DNA of 64,000 nt from Actimicrobium antarcticum. GTDB lineage: Bacteria; Pseudomonadota; Gammaproteobacteria; Burkholderiales; Burkholderiaceae_D. A model generated the notes under the pieces. That model did no database searches and was not told where the DNA came from. It saw nothing but the letters and a program-made list of their open reading frames with translations. Shown piece after piece: positions 1-7,891 of the stretch (position 1 is the stretch's first letter; the number at the start of each line of letters is the position of its first letter). A program made the translations under genes and the position numbers. The stretch is from positions 496,001 through 560,000 of the forward strand of contig NZ_BAAAZE010000005.1 of the NCBI RefSeq assembly GCF_039536745.1. Reading direction: 5' to 3'.

Positions 1-219
1 CAATTGGCGCCACTGACTGCGAACGACGGCATGTTCGAGGTATTGATTCCCAGTGGCGCGAAGTTGTCCATTGCATTGAAGGCATCGGCAAATCGCGTCC
101 AGATTCTGATTGGCAGCGATTCGGCGAGCCTGGGTGATCAATTAAAGCGAAAAAAAATGGAACTGGAGCAACGTTTAGGGCGACGTATAGGAAAGGATGT
201 CGTTCTGGCTGTCCTCTAA
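1..219 (+). CDS. C-terminal end of a type III secretion protein, SctP/HrpP-like (partial)
   Basis: The reading frame is open from the first base of the window and ends 24 bases before sctQ, so only the last 73 codons are present. In Hrp-type clusters the gene just before sctQ is usually sctP (HrpP/HpaP), a needle or pilus length regulator and substrate-specificity switch. The visible residues (a predicted beta-rich stretch, then a basic/acidic helix around KRKKMELEQRLGRRIG) would suit the C-terminal domain of that family, but the sequence alone is weak evidence. The call rests mainly on gene order. The TTG at position 4 is probably an internal codon. Confidence 0.5.
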   Translation, partial: QLAPLTANDGMFEVLIPSGAKLSIALKASANRVQILIGSDSASLGDQLKRKKMELEQRLGRRIGKDVVLAVL

Positions 220-243
220 CCGCGCTGCCTGAAAGTCATTCCC

Positions 244-1635
244 ATGCCTCCAAGCGAATTTGCAGCGTCTCAAGAAGCTCCTCCGCTTCCCGTCAAAAGA
301 AACCGCAAGCCCCGCAAGGCACCGGTCGAACTGGTCGATGTCGTCGACTTGCCCGACACGATCATCGAACTACCCGCTGAAACAATCGCGCCCAAGCCGC
401 GTCGCAAACGCACTGTTCGTACAGTCGATGCTGCGCAATCGCTTGAATGCGATCTCGACCCGGCGCCAGTGTCCACGCAGGAATCCGAACTGGAGAACCC
501 GTCATCACTGCCCCGGCAGATCGATGCGAGAGATGGGGCAGCGACAGAATCAGAGCCCGTATCGCAATCAGACATATTGCACGAACCCGACCTCGAATCT
601 CCTGCAATCGACGTACGCAGCGCCAATTTGAACCTGCCACGGGTTACGACCGAAGTTGCGGCGCTGACGCGCCTGATGGGTAGCGGTCGTTATGCGCTGT
701 TACCCGCGCTTGGTGCCGAGGCATTGCTGGGCTTGCGACTCGACAACCAGATTGCCAAGGAGGCAGATCCCTATCAGGCGCTGGTAGTCACTGGTCCCTG
801 GGGCGAGATTGAATTGAGCGACGGCGTGCGCTTGTTCGCCGCACTTACCGGAATCGACCTGGGACAGAGCGCCGTCGAAGTGCCGCAATCACAGTGGCTC
901 AGCGCAGCGGTACTCGGCCGACTCGATGCGACGCCGTTACGTGACATCACGGCGATTGCGCGTGGGTTACTTGTGTCGGAGCAGCCTTGTCAGACCCTGC
1001 GTCTGAGTTTGCGTAGCGGAAGCCACGCCTTCTCGCTGGCGGCCCGTGCCAGCAGCGCTTGCTGGGTTGATTTTCTGTCGCGCGGCGGCTGGCAGCGTGA
1101 TCGCACCGCTGTCGATGACCATCTTGATACGTCTGTTGCGGTACCGGTCGTGATTGGCTGCCACGCGCTGGCCAAATCCGTCCTGGAGGAGGTCGCAGTG
1201 GGCGACATCATTCTGCCGGATACCTGCTGGTTCGATTGCGCTGGCAATGGCGTGATCCTGGTCGGCGGCTGGCAATTACAGGTTACCTACGCCGCACCGG
1301 CCGGCTTGGCCATCATCAGTCTGGAGACGCGCATGGATCCCATCAATACGACCCCCGGTAATGCCGACGCTGATCTGTTTGTGATCTCGCCTGTGTTGCC
1401 TGTCACAGCGGGCGCCAGCAAACTCGATGTGCTTCCGGTGCAGCTGCAATTTGAAATGGGTCGATGCCAGACCACGCTTGGTGCGCTGCGCACACTGACC
1501 GCCGGGATGGTGTTGCCAATTGAAGGCGGCTCACCGGCCGTCATTTCCATCACTGCGGGCGGGCGCGTGATGGGGCGGGGTGAACTGGTCGACGTCAATG
1601 GCCAGCTGGGAGTTCGCATCGTGCACTGGAGCTGA
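244..1635 (+). CDS. sctQ: Type III secretion cytoplasmic ring protein SctQ (HrcQ)
   Basis: 463 residues. This is the sorting-platform (C-ring) component at the cytoplasmic face of the injectisome, homologous to flagellar FliM/FliN. Residues about 1-130 are low-complexity, rich in Pro, Glu and Arg. The last ~80 residues form a SpoA/FliN-like domain ending in GRGELVDVNGQLGVRIVHW, the typical final strand of the family. The protein is a single chain; Pseudomonas syringae, with which this gene order agrees, splits it into HrcQa and HrcQb. It lies two bases before sctR and heads an uninterrupted Q-R-S-T-U run. Family assignment is firm; the poorly conserved N-terminus is not. Confidence 0.9.
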   Translation: MPPSEFAASQEAPPLPVKRNRKPRKAPVELVDVVDLPDTIIELPAETIAPKPRRKRTVRTVDAAQSLECDLDPAPVSTQESELENPSSLPRQIDARDGAATESEPVSQSDILHEPDLESPAIDVRSANLNLPRVTTEVAALTRLMGSGRYALLPALGAEALLGLRLDNQIAKEADPYQALVVTGPWGEIELSDGVRLFAALTGIDLGQSAVEVPQSQWLSAAVLGRLDATPLRDITAIARGLLVSEQPCQTLRLSLRSGSHAFSLAARASSACWVDFLSRGGWQRDRTAVDDHLDTSVAVPVVIGCHALAKSVLEEVAVGDIILPDTCWFDCAGNGVILVGGWQLQVTYAAPAGLAIISLETRMDPINTTPGNADADLFVISPVLPVTAGASKLDVLPVQLQFEMGRCQTTLGALRTLTAGMVLPIEGGSPAVISITAGGRVMGRGELVDVNGQLGVRIVHWS

Positions 1636-1637
1636 CG

Positions 1638-2291
1638 ATGAATACGAACCAAATGGATCTGGTCTCGCTAGCGATCCTGATGGCGATGCTGTCGCTGGTG
1701 CCGCTGATGGTGGTGACCACGACGTCTTTCCTGAAAATCTCATTGGTCATGCTGGTCACCCGCAATGCACTCGGCGTGCAACAGGTGCCACCGACTCTGG
1801 CCATTTATGGCATTGCCTTGTCGCTGACCCTGTTCATCATGTCGCCGACGGTTCAGGAAATCGGTCGTCGGGTAATGGCAATCGAAGCCGAGAATTCCAC
1901 CGTCAAGCATGGCCTGGCCGACGCACAGGTCGCCTTCGAACCGCTACGCACTTTCATGATCAAGCACTGCAAGCCGGATCAGCGGGAGATTTTTCTGGCG
2001 AGTGCAAAAAAGCTCTGGCCCAAGGAATATGCCGCCGAAGCCACCTCGTCCGATGTGCTGGTGCTGGTGCCTGCCTTTGTGGTGTCGGAGCTGCAGACCG
2101 GCTATGAAGTGGCGTTTTTGATTTATATCCCGTTCGTGGTGATCGATTTGCTTGTGTCGAATTTGCTCATGGCGCTGGGCATGCAGCAAGTCAGTCCGCA
2201 AACCATCACGGTACCGCTGAAATTGCTGCTGTTCGTGATGGTCGATGGATGGGGCAAGTTGCTCAATGCACTGGCCATGTCGTATGCCTGA
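1638..2291 (+). CDS. sctR: Type III secretion export-gate protein SctR (HrcR)
   Basis: 217 residues, the usual length for the FliP/SctR family. It is an inner-membrane protein of the R5-S4-T1 export gate through which unfolded substrates leave the cytoplasm. Hydrophobic helices lie at about residues 5-30, 50-70, 150-175 and 185-205, with the conserved TTSFLKISLVMLVTRNALG block near the N-terminus. A GGAG Shine-Dalgarno inside the end of sctQ sits six bases before the ATG, which suggests translational coupling. Nothing looks truncated. Confidence 0.96.
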   Translation: MNTNQMDLVSLAILMAMLSLVPLMVVTTTSFLKISLVMLVTRNALGVQQVPPTLAIYGIALSLTLFIMSPTVQEIGRRVMAIEAENSTVKHGLADAQVAFEPLRTFMIKHCKPDQREIFLASAKKLWPKEYAAEATSSDVLVLVPAFVVSELQTGYEVAFLIYIPFVVIDLLVSNLLMALGMQQVSPQTITVPLKLLLFVMVDGWGKLLNALAMSYA

Positions 2292-2347
2292 TCCTGCAGC
2301 GTGACGATCAACTGAATCTGACTGAATTTCCCCTGAGAGGATGTGCC

Positions 2348-2611
2348 ATGGCTGACACCATCAATTTTTTCCAGCAAGGTCTGTGGATGATCATCATCCT
2401 GTCCGCACCGCCGCTGCTGGTTGCCGTGGTGTGCGGCAGTTTCATCTCGCTGGTGCAGGCCGTGACGCAGATCCAGGACCAGACCTTGCCGTATGTCGTC
2501 AAGCTGATGGGCGTCTCCATCACGCTCACGCTGATGGGGCGCTGGATCGGCAGTGAGCTGATGCAAATGGCAAATGCTGCCTTTTTGCTGATCCCGACGG
2601 CCGGACGATAA
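2348..2611 (+). CDS. sctS: Type III secretion export-gate protein SctS (HrcS)
   Basis: 87 residues with two membrane helices (about 12-35 and 48-70), matching the FliQ/SctS family in size and in the QAVTQIQDQTLPYVVKL loop. It is a small subunit of the inner-membrane export gate. The start at 2348 (MADTINFF) is preceded by GAGAGGA at good spacing; an open frame runs further upstream but has no family similarity. It sits between sctR and sctT as expected. Confidence 0.95.
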   Translation: MADTINFFQQGLWMIIILSAPPLLVAVVCGSFISLVQAVTQIQDQTLPYVVKLMGVSITLTLMGRWIGSELMQMANAAFLLIPTAGR

Positions 2612-2626
2612 ACTCGTCGCGCCGCC

Positions 2627-3427
2627 ATGTCGTCATCGTTCCTGCTTGACCTGCAACACATGATGGTGGCGATGGCGCTGATCATGCCGCGTTCGTTCGT
2701 GGTGCTGGCCATCCTGCCGGGTTTTGGCACCCGCACGCTGGTGGGTATTGCGCGCAATTCAATTGCGATCGCGATTGCCTTGCCGGCCTGGCTGCCCACT
2801 TTTTACTTTGTCAAGCAAGGACATATCGATGGCGTCATGATGGCAGCACTGGGCTTCAAGGAAGCCGCCATCGGCCTGATACTCGGCGTCTTGATGGCCA
2901 TCCCGATCTGGGTGGTGCAGTCGCTCGGATCGGTGCTGGATACGCAGCGCGCCGCCACTCAGGTCATGTCCGACAGCGCCTCGTTTGATGCGGATGCCAG
3001 CGCGCTCGGTGCCATGCTGTTGCAGGCAGTGGTCATGGTGATGATCCAGGCGGGACTGATGACCGCCATGGTTCGGGTGATGATCGAAAGCTATGGATTG
3101 TGGCCAGCGTTCAGTTTGTCACCACCGTTTGAACTCGGGCATATGGATGTCGTGATTCAGCGCTTCGGCGAATTTTTCTGGCATCTGGTGGTCTACGGCG
3201 GACCGGTCCTGATCCCGCTGGTGCTGATCGATTTTACGATTGCCGTCATCGGGATTTTTGCCTCCAATTTGCAAGTGTCATCCATCTCGTCACCCATCAA
3301 GTGTCTTGCTGGCTTGTTCATCCTGCTGGTGTACTGGCCGACACTGGCGCATTACGTCGCCTATGACTTTTCCCGCATCCTGGACCTGCTCCCGCTGCTG
3401 CTGCAAGCGACCGCCAAGGGAAGCTGA
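2627..3427 (+). CDS. sctT: Type III secretion export-gate protein SctT (HrcT)
   Basis: 266 residues, six or more hydrophobic helices, FliR/SctT family. It caps the export gate in the inner membrane. The recognisable block is around ALGFKEAAIGLILGVLMAIP and the following GSVLDTQRAA motif (about residues 80-115), which is characteristic of SctT. It follows sctS by 15 bases and precedes sctU by 12 bases, so it is part of one transcription unit. No anomalies were seen. Confidence 0.94.
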   Translation: MSSSFLLDLQHMMVAMALIMPRSFVVLAILPGFGTRTLVGIARNSIAIAIALPAWLPTFYFVKQGHIDGVMMAALGFKEAAIGLILGVLMAIPIWVVQSLGSVLDTQRAATQVMSDSASFDADASALGAMLLQAVVMVMIQAGLMTAMVRVMIESYGLWPAFSLSPPFELGHMDVVIQRFGEFFWHLVVYGGPVLIPLVLIDFTIAVIGIFASNLQVSSISSPIKCLAGLFILLVYWPTLAHYVAYDFSRILDLLPLLLQATAKGS

Positions 3428-3439
3428 GAGCAGTGAATC

Positions 3440-4537
3440 ATGAGCGAAAAAACCGAACAACCCACTGACAAGAAAATCGAAGATGCCCGTGAAAAAGGGC
3501 AGGTACCGGTCAGCCGCGACATGGCACGACTGGCAACTTTTTTTGTGCTTGGACTCATTGCGTTCGTCACCGAAAAAGAGTGGCACAACGCAATCAACAG
3601 CCTGTTTGAATTGGCTTTCATGCGTACAGGCAAGCCCTTCCTGTCGGCCATGTGGGAGATGATTTTCAATGCCGGAATGCTGCTGATGGTTGCGTTCGGT
3701 GCGCTGGCTGTTGCGGGCATCGTTGTGGCAATTCTTGCTTTTTGGGGACAATTCGGAATTGTGGTTTCGTTCAAGACGCTGGAGCCGAAGCTCGACAAGC
3801 TCAATCCGGTTCAAGGTTTCATGCAATTATTTTCTAAAAGGAAACTGGTGGAGCTGGTGACGTCATTGGCCAAGGCAGTATTGATCGGCTACGTGCTGTA
3901 TCTGGTGGTGGTCGATGAACTGCCGAACATCATGAACCTGTCTGGGGGCACTCCGGCGGATATCTACAACGGCTTTGTCGAGATACTTTTTTCGATCTTC
4001 AAGATCACGGTGGGTATTTGCTTCAGCTTTGCACTGATTGACCTGGTGAGCCAACGCCACTTTCACACCAAGTCGCTGATGATGAGCATGGATGAAATCA
4101 AGCGGGAGTACAAGGAATCGGAGGGCGATCCGCAAGTCAAAGGTACCCGCAAGCAGCTCGCCCGCGAGTGGGCCAATGAAGACCCTCCGGCTCGCACCGA
4201 GGGCGCCAATGCCGTTGTGGTCAACCCGACGCACTTTGCGGTGGCGCTGTTCTATGACACCGAGTCGCCGTCGGTACCCATGGTTCTGGCCAAGGGCAAG
4301 GACGAAATGGCGCAGGCCATGATTGCGCGTGCGCATCACTTGAAGATTCCGGTTATCCGTCATGTCTGGTTGGCGCGCATCCTGTATGCGACAGCCCGGC
4401 CCGATCATCCAATTCCGAAAGCCAGTTACGAGGCAGTTGCGCATGTCTATGCCGTAATTCAGGAGATGGTCGACACCGATCAAATGGTACCGATCACGGA
4501 GCTGGAAACACGTGGGGAACCGCCTGCCGATGAATAG
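3440..4537 (+). CDS. sctU: Type III secretion autoprotease and substrate switch SctU (HrcU)
   Basis: 365 residues, FlhB/SctU family. Four membrane helices in the N-terminal ~210 residues precede a cytoplasmic domain. The NPTH autocleavage motif is intact at residues 262-265; in this family cleavage between Asn and Pro is needed to switch from early to late substrates. The N-terminal EKTEQPTDKKIEDAREKGQV segment is also typical. The C-terminal tail after the cleavage domain runs to about residue 365. It is the last recognisable structural gene of the operon seen here. Confidence 0.95.
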   Translation: MSEKTEQPTDKKIEDAREKGQVPVSRDMARLATFFVLGLIAFVTEKEWHNAINSLFELAFMRTGKPFLSAMWEMIFNAGMLLMVAFGALAVAGIVVAILAFWGQFGIVVSFKTLEPKLDKLNPVQGFMQLFSKRKLVELVTSLAKAVLIGYVLYLVVVDELPNIMNLSGGTPADIYNGFVEILFSIFKITVGICFSFALIDLVSQRHFHTKSLMMSMDEIKREYKESEGDPQVKGTRKQLAREWANEDPPARTEGANAVVVNPTHFAVALFYDTESPSVPMVLAKGKDEMAQAMIARAHHLKIPVIRHVWLARILYATARPDHPIPKASYEAVAHVYAVIQEMVDTDQMVPITELETRGEPPADE

Positions 4538-4560
4538 CTGCAAGCACACCAGGAGTTGCC

Positions 4561-5214
4561 ATGGCCATTGGTGATAGCGGCCCGGTTCAGCCATCGCGGC
4601 GTACGTCGCTACCGATCAATACACACGAGCAAAGTCCTGCAGAAACAGGCCGACTTGGAACCGATGACGCGTTTGCTGAAAAGCCGGACGAAGCTGACGT
4701 TGGCGGGCGTGCATGGGTGGATGGTTTCGCCATGACGGAGGCAGACGGACCCCCGTCGACGTTTGCGTCCGCGCTTGATGCGCTACCGACTGAGTCGTTC
4801 GACGAGTGTGCGCGGACCGATACCGCAGGTCGCTCGTTTGAATCGGAGGTTGGCGATGAGGAAACATTCGATGATTGCCTGGTTCCTTCGTTCGATGCGC
4901 CTCCGAAACGACGTCTTCATCACGAACAAGACCAAGAAATATCTTGGTCCATCGATCGGAATGCTTCTGGCCATCAACTCCATCAACTTCCTGTCCCACG
5001 CCCTCAAACCGTCGCAGTTCCGATTGCGGTCTGGGTCGGAGGACATTTGATCGAAGATCGGCGCAAGCAGCCACCCGCTCTCGGGCCTGCAGGAGTATCA
5101 CGCCGGACCACATTTACCCGACGCTGCGAATATCACGGCTTTTGCGATCCTTCGGATCCACTGGGCTGCGGTGGAGAGTTATGCGGTAAAAAGCCGCACA
5201 GCCGGATCGAATAG
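4561..5214 (+). CDS. Unknown protein downstream of sctU, possibly secretion-associated
   Basis: 217 codons starting 24 bases after sctU, with a clear AGGAG Shine-Dalgarno at suitable spacing, so translation probably starts here. I do not recognise the product. The first ~120 residues are acidic and rich in Ser, Thr, Pro and Asp with no hydrophobic core, compatible with a disordered chaperone-bound or secreted protein. The second half becomes Arg/His/Cys-rich and looks less like a real protein. A second frame (4763-5050) carries a hydrophobic stretch (IGMLLAINSINFLSHAL) that could be its displaced continuation, so a frameshift is possible. A role in type III secretion is inferred only from position. 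Confidence 0.45.
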   Translation: MAIGDSGPVQPSRRTSLPINTHEQSPAETGRLGTDDAFAEKPDEADVGGRAWVDGFAMTEADGPPSTFASALDALPTESFDECARTDTAGRSFESEVGDEETFDDCLVPSFDAPPKRRLHHEQDQEISWSIDRNASGHQLHQLPVPRPQTVAVPIAVWVGGHLIEDRRKQPPALGPAGVSRRTTFTRRCEYHGFCDPSDPLGCGGELCGKKPHSRIE

Positions 5215-5358
5215 CGCGCATGAATGACACCCATCAGGGTCGATGACACGACAATACTGCCGACGCCACCGAGTACTCCGCAATTCGGATACCATGAGGC
5301 CATTCGGCATCGAATACTATTGCCGTCAAGACACGTATTTAATTTCATCAAGCCTAAA

Positions 5359-6090
5359 ATGACCGATAACAGCATCCATCCAGAGGCAGACCCGAGCTCC
5401 GCCCAGCCAGCTTTACAGCCCGTTTCGCAAATCATCCGCCAGCGCATTCAGGCCAGCAAGACGCGTTTTCATGCGAATGACAATATTGCTGCTTTCATCG
5501 AACCCGGTGAACTTGACGTACTGCTCGAAGAAGTCCAGGGCAAGCTTCAGGGCGTATTGGAAAGCCTCGTGATCGATACGGTCAGCGACCACAATACGCA
5601 GGACACCGGACGTCGGGTAGCAAAGATGTTCATCCACGAAGTCTTTCGTGGACGTTATGTGCCGATGCCGGCGCTGACAGAATTTCCGAACGCCGCCCAT
5701 CTCAATGAACTGATGATCATCGGACCGATCACGGTGCGTAGCGCTTGCTCTCACCATCTTTGTCCGATCATTGGCCGCATCTGGATCGGGGTGATGCCGA
5801 ATGAGCATTCGAACCTTATCGGTTTATCCAAGTATGCCCGCATTGCCGACTGGATCATGAGCCGACCTCAGATTCAGGAAGAAGCTGTGGTGCAGTTAGC
5901 CGATATCCTGCAGGACAAGATCCATCCGGATGGCCTCGCCATCGTGATGGAAGCGGACCATTTCTGCATGCATTGGCGCGGTGTGAAAGATATGGACTCA
6001 AAGATGATTAACAGTGTGATGCGCGGATCGTTCCTGAAAGATCCCAATTTACGTCGGGAATTTCTTTCTCTTCGCAACGTAAAAAAATAA
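5359..6090 (+). CDS. folE: GTP cyclohydrolase I, divergent FolE
   Basis: 243 residues. It should convert GTP to 7,8-dihydroneopterin triphosphate, the first step to tetrahydrofolate and other pterins. Zinc ligands and catalytic residues are present: Cys130 with His132-His133 in SACSHHLCP, and Cys203 in HFCMHWRGV. The GRRVAK and GLSKYARI motifs are also there. Around the zinc site the usual CEHH is CSHH, and the following sequence departs from E. coli FolE, so this is a divergent subfamily and perhaps not the housekeeping copy. The start at 5359 (MTDNS) is chosen because the open frame upstream is unlike the family. The next gene, 13 bases on, encodes a BLUF photoreceptor. Confidence 0.88.
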   Translation: MTDNSIHPEADPSSAQPALQPVSQIIRQRIQASKTRFHANDNIAAFIEPGELDVLLEEVQGKLQGVLESLVIDTVSDHNTQDTGRRVAKMFIHEVFRGRYVPMPALTEFPNAAHLNELMIIGPITVRSACSHHLCPIIGRIWIGVMPNEHSNLIGLSKYARIADWIMSRPQIQEEAVVQLADILQDKIHPDGLAIVMEADHFCMHWRGVKDMDSKMINSVMRGSFLKDPNLRREFLSLRNVKK

Positions 6091-6103
6091 TCGAGGATCT
6101 GTC

Positions 6104-6529
6104 ATGTTAGTTCGCTTACTTTATGCAAGTCGCTCAGTCGATAAAATTTCTCCCGAGATGGTTGATTCCATCATGGCCCAGGCGCGCACCAACAATCCAC
6201 CTCACGGCCTGACGGGTATCCTGTGCTTTGGCGGGAATATTTTCGTTCAGGTGCTCGAGGGTGGTCGTACTGCAGTCAATACGCTGTACGGCGATATCTT
6301 GAGAGACCCACGGCATCATGACGTGCAGATTCTTCATTACGAAGAAATTACCGAGCGTCGTTTTGCAGGATGGACGATGGGACAAGTGAATTTAGGGAAA
6401 CTGAATACGTCGGTCTTGCTGAAATATTCCGAACTGCCGTACCTCAACCCATTTGCCGTTTCCGGGTTAGTGTCGATGGCACTGCTCGACGAACTCATTG
6501 CGACGGCATCGATCGTTGGTCGTGCCTGA
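6104..6529 (+). CDS. BLUF-domain blue-light sensor protein
   Basis: 141 residues, almost entirely one BLUF domain (about residues 1-95) with a short helical C-terminal extension, so a stand-alone light sensor like PixD. The flavin-site residues are all present: Tyr7, Asn31 (in TNNPPHGLTG), Gln49 (in IFVQVLEG), Trp90 and Met92 (in FAGWTMG). BLUF domains bind FAD and relay blue light through a hydrogen-bond switch around Tyr/Gln, then usually act through protein partners. It follows folE by 13 bases and is probably co-transcribed with it. The partner is unknown; a link to FolE activity is inference from position. Confidence 0.93.
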   Translation: MLVRLLYASRSVDKISPEMVDSIMAQARTNNPPHGLTGILCFGGNIFVQVLEGGRTAVNTLYGDILRDPRHHDVQILHYEEITERRFAGWTMGQVNLGKLNTSVLLKYSELPYLNPFAVSGLVSMALLDELIATASIVGRA

Positions 6530-6570
6530 ACATACTATTTTGTAATGTTGGCTGGCGCACAGAGTATTGC

Positions 6571-6616
6571 CCCTGAATGACAGATGATCAACGGCATTCA
6601 TTCATGTCATTCAGGG
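6571..6616 (+). promoter_or_regulatory. Perfect 12-bp inverted repeat overlapping the ribosome binding site of a small ORF
   Basis: CCCTGAATGACA at 6571-6582 is exactly complementary to TGTCATTCAGGG at 6605-6616, with a 22-base loop. The 3' arm ends in CAGGG, which with the next A forms the only Shine-Dalgarno-like sequence before the ATG at 6627. No T-run follows, so it is not a canonical intrinsic terminator. In RNA the stem would hide the ribosome binding site, as in an RNA thermometer or a translational switch. It could instead be an operator or an mRNA-stabilising 3' hairpin for folE-BLUF. Confidence 0.55.
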
Positions 6617-6626
6617 AACAAGTATC

Positions 6627-6779
6627 ATGAAAATTTCTGCCAGGTTGCGATCGCTGGTTTCTTTTATGGCAACATCCGCGGTAATACTGCTGTTCGTCGC
6701 GCTGGGTGCAAGTCTGCTGGCCGACTGGATGCCAGGTACGGATGGATTGCCAACCGATATTGCACTTGTGGCCGATTGA
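6627..6779 (+). CDS. Possible 50-residue single-span membrane protein
   Basis: A 50-codon frame with a positively charged start (MKISARLRSL), one hydrophobic helix at about residues 11-32, and a short acidic tail ending ALVAD. The preceding AGGGA is spaced about 10 bases from the ATG and lies in the 3' arm of the hairpin at 6571-6616. I do not recognise it. It may be a real microprotein, or the N-terminal scrap of a lost membrane sensor, since many chemoreceptors start similarly. It follows the BLUF gene on the same strand. Confidence 0.35.
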   Translation: MKISARLRSLVSFMATSAVILLFVALGASLLADWMPGTDGLPTDIALVAD

Positions 6780-6868
6780 ACCACTATGGACATATCGGTC
6801 GACTTGCTCAAACGTTCCTCATGACTTGATGGGTTTGGCCGGATTGACCTGATCCGGAAGCAGAGACG

Positions 6869-7852
6869 CTATTGGGGATACAACCCATGGCTGCGGCCAA
6901 ACAGCCGCGCCAGACCCAGTAAACTGTCGATCGTCGGCGTGGGCAGGCCAACATGCTGTCCGACTTCCTGCACAGCACCCACCAACGCATCGATTTCCAT
7001 CTGCCTTCCTGCTTCGGCGTCCTGCAACATGGATGTCTTGAACGCGCCCAGTTTTCGTGTCAGCTGCATCCTTTCTTCACCGCTTTGCAGGATTGAACAG
7101 CCGATCCGGTTGCCGATAGTCGCAGCTTCCTGCATCGCCATCAGACAGAATTGACGCACCAGCGCATCGTCGAGCAACTTGTCGCAGGTCGCTCCCGTGA
7201 TCGCCGACAGCGGATTCATGGTCATGTTCCCCCATAGCTTGTACCAGATGTCGGTGCGGATATCTGCACTCGCCTCGGCGTCAAAGCCCGCAGCGGCAAA
7301 CAGCGCGACGACGCGCGCAAGTCGGTCTGAGCTAGCGCCGACAGCTTCTCCGAAAATCAGACGATTGCCAAAACCTGGCTTGATTACACCCGGTTCCGGT
7401 GAGGTACTCGACAGGTGCACTACGCAACCCACCAGATGTTGCAACGGGAGCGCTGCTGCCAGAGCGCCATCGGGATCGAGTGATTGCAGGCGCATGCCAG
7501 CGTAGGGCACCAGCGGATTCTCAAAAAACCACCAGGGTACGCCGTTCATGGCCGTGATGACGATGGTGTCGGGGCCGAGCAAGGGGGTAATCTGTGGTGC
7601 GATGTCGGCCAGTGCGGTGGCTTTTACTGCAAGCACCACCAGATCTTGCACACCTAGTCGTGCCGGGTCACTCTCGGCAGTCAGCATCGCCGTGCTGACC
7701 GTGCTCCCTGTCACCAGTTGCAGACCGGCAGTCTGTATTGCCTCCAGCGTACGTCCTCGTGCAATGATGCTGACCTGGGTGCCGCCTTGTTGCACCAGAC
7801 GTGCCGCAATCAATCCGCCGACTGCACCCGCACCATAGATAGTTATTTTCAT
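6869..7852 (-). CDS. panE: 2-dehydropantoate 2-reductase family protein (PanE/ApbA)
   Basis: 327 residues. This family reduces 2-dehydropantoate to pantoate with NADPH in pantothenate synthesis. The nucleotide-binding glycine motif is at the N-terminus (IYGAGAVGGLIAARL) and the C-terminal helical domain carries KLWGNMTMNPLSAITGAT, which includes the family's conserved Lys and Asn region. The ATG at 7852 is preferred because the glycine motif then begins at about residue 6; a few codons upstream are also open. Several paralogues of this family act on other 2-oxo acids, so the exact substrate is not certain. It is downstream of the DUF429 gene, 39 bases away. Confidence 0.85.
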   Translation of the reverse strand: MKITIYGAGAVGGLIAARLVQQGGTQVSIIARGRTLEAIQTAGLQLVTGSTVSTAMLTAESDPARLGVQDLVVLAVKATALADIAPQITPLLGPDTIVITAMNGVPWWFFENPLVPYAGMRLQSLDPDGALAAALPLQHLVGCVVHLSSTSPEPGVIKPGFGNRLIFGEAVGASSDRLARVVALFAAAGFDAEASADIRTDIWYKLWGNMTMNPLSAITGATCDKLLDDALVRQFCLMAMQEAATIGNRIGCSILQSGEERMQLTRKLGAFKTSMLQDAEAGRQMEIDALVGAVQEVGQHVGLPTPTIDSLLGLARLFGRSHGLYPQ

Positions 7853-7891
7853 TGTTTGTTCTTTCAGATCCAAAGGATTACTTGTAGCAGT

